Below, piece by piece: positions 55,272 to 55,858 of a DNA stretch of 55,858 nucleotides. Position numbers and translations under genes: made by a program. This stretch comes from Actinomycetes bacterium. GTDB taxonomy: Bacteria > Actinomycetota > CALGFH01. Each line of letters begins with the position of its first letter. Within the stretch, counting starts at the first letter, position 1. The notes under the pieces were generated by a model. The model did no database searches, was not told where the DNA came from, and worked only from the letters and a program-made list of their open reading frames with translations. The stretch covers positions 1 to 55,858 of the forward strand of contig DASYUT010000346.1 of assembly GCA_036000965.1 (NCBI GenBank). Direction: 5' to 3'.

Positions 55272-55858
55272 CTACCCGCCCCCGGCGGTCGAGGCCGTCG
55301 CCCCGGTGGTGCTGCTGCCGAGCGTCGTCGAGGTCACGCTGGTGGTGGTCGTCGCCTTGGTGGTGGTCGTCGCTCGGCTGGTGGTGGTCGTCGCCTTGGT
55401 GGTAGTCGGCGCGGCCGTGGTCGCCGGCGCGGTCTGCGTGGTGGGCGCGGCCGTGGTCGCCGGCGCTCCGGTCGTTTCGGTGGTGCCGGCGCCGGTGTCG
55501 GTGAGCCTGCTCATCACCAGGTACCCGACGAGGACGGCGAGCGCGATGGCGAGCACGACGAGCACCAGCCAGCCGATCGAGGATCTCGGGCGCTCCCCCA
55601 GGTCGTCGTAGGGGTCGGCGTAGCGCTCGACCGGGCCGGGCACGGGGTCGCCGAGCATCGCGGTCTGGGCCGCGCCGGTAGCCGCCGCGCGGCCGATCGC
55701 CTCGGTGGGCTGCTCCGCCGGTGTGGGGGTGGCGAGGACGCCGCGGCCGGCCAGGAACCGCTCCAGGTCCTGGCGCAGCTCGGCCGCGGTCTGGTAGCGC
55801 TGCCCGGGCTGCTTGGCCATCGCCTTGAGCACCACCGCCTCCAACCCCGCCGGCACAT
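55272..55858 (-). CDS. PknB-type Ser/Thr protein kinase, C-terminal part (runs off the window)
   Basis: The visible part (195 codons) begins in the last helix of the kinase domain ('LEAVVLKAMAKQPGQRYQTA', 'AELRQDLERFLAG'), the conserved end of bacterial Hanks-type kinases. An intracellular linker of about 50 residues follows, then one membrane helix (about 94-116, 'IGWLVLVVLAIALAVLVGYL') and a short extracytoplasmic tail dominated by Thr, Ala and Lys/Ser (TTTT-K/R-A units). No PASTA domains follow the membrane helix, unlike canonical PknB. The N-terminal kinase core lies beyond the right edge. The 3' end faces pabA. Confidence 0.85.
   Translation of the reverse strand, partial: VPAGLEAVVLKAMAKQPGQRYQTAAELRQDLERFLAGRGVLATPTPAEQPTEAIGRAAATGAAQTAMLGDPVPGPVERYADPYDDLGERPRSSIGWLVLVVLAIALAVLVGYLVMSRLTDTGAGTTETTGAPATTAAPTTQTAPATTAAPTTTKATTTTSRATTTTKATTTTSVTSTTLGSSTTGATASTAGGG

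Overview
The window is very GC-rich, densely coding actinobacterial chromosome. This rests on GTG/TTG starts with purine-rich ribosome binding sites, many 4-bp ATGA/GTGA overlaps, and lineage markers: CrgA, a class E sortase, a DUF1918 protein, an AftD-type arabinofuranosyltransferase and a PknB-type kinase. The grouping ppiA ... crgA, sortase, pabA, pknB at the right end resembles the origin-proximal region of many actinomycetes, so an ori-near location is likely (inference). The gene content does not fix the genus; an uncultivated soil-type actinomycete is a reasonable guess.

Layout. (1) About 1-11.3 kb is a decayed accessory region. It holds two transposase remnants, two dihydrofolate-reductase-like proteins, a MobF/TrwC relaxase broken by frameshifts, the 3' half of a tRNA-Ala-like gene (probable attachment-site scar), a Phd/RelE toxin-antitoxin pair whose toxin start is frameshifted, a Helicase_C_3 protein and a broken pRiA4b ORF-3-like gene. 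(2) About 11.4-17.4 kb carries a small beta-repeat-like protein, a GntR/FadR regulator with an amidohydrolase-2 lactonase, a secreted gamma-glutamyltransferase, a PadR regulator divergent from a four-helix membrane protein, and DUF1918. (3) About 17.5-37.7 kb is an envelope-glycan island. It has GT-C membrane enzymes, GT2 and GT4 glycosyltransferases, a 1386-aa AftD homologue in a tightly overlapping operon, a flippase, a methyltransferase, a DUF3068 protein and a lytic-transglycosylase-like secreted protein, bounded by a LacI gene with an internal deletion. (4) About 38-49 kb has a HAD phosphatase, cyclophilin, thiolase, two divergent Crp/Fnr regulators, an epimerase coupled to a trehalose-6-phosphate-synthase homologue, and a 1073-aa cyclase/AAA/TPR protein. 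(5) About 49-55.9 kb is conserved housekeeping: FmdB-type zinc ribbon, CrgA, TlpA-like lipoprotein, class E sortase with a coupled tail-anchored disordered protein, long-chain acyl-CoA ligase, glutamine amidotransferase (pabA/trpG) and the C-terminal end of a PknB-type kinase.

The most unusual feature is repeat biology. Perfect or near-perfect short duplications recur in intergenic DNA and, in frame, inside many ORFs. The most striking is a perfect 110-bp inverted repeat flanking a 214-bp segment inside the flippase gene. A second theme is intact-looking palindromic operators beside GntR, PadR, Crp and LacI genes. No CRISPR array and no complete insertion sequence, rRNA or tRNA was seen.
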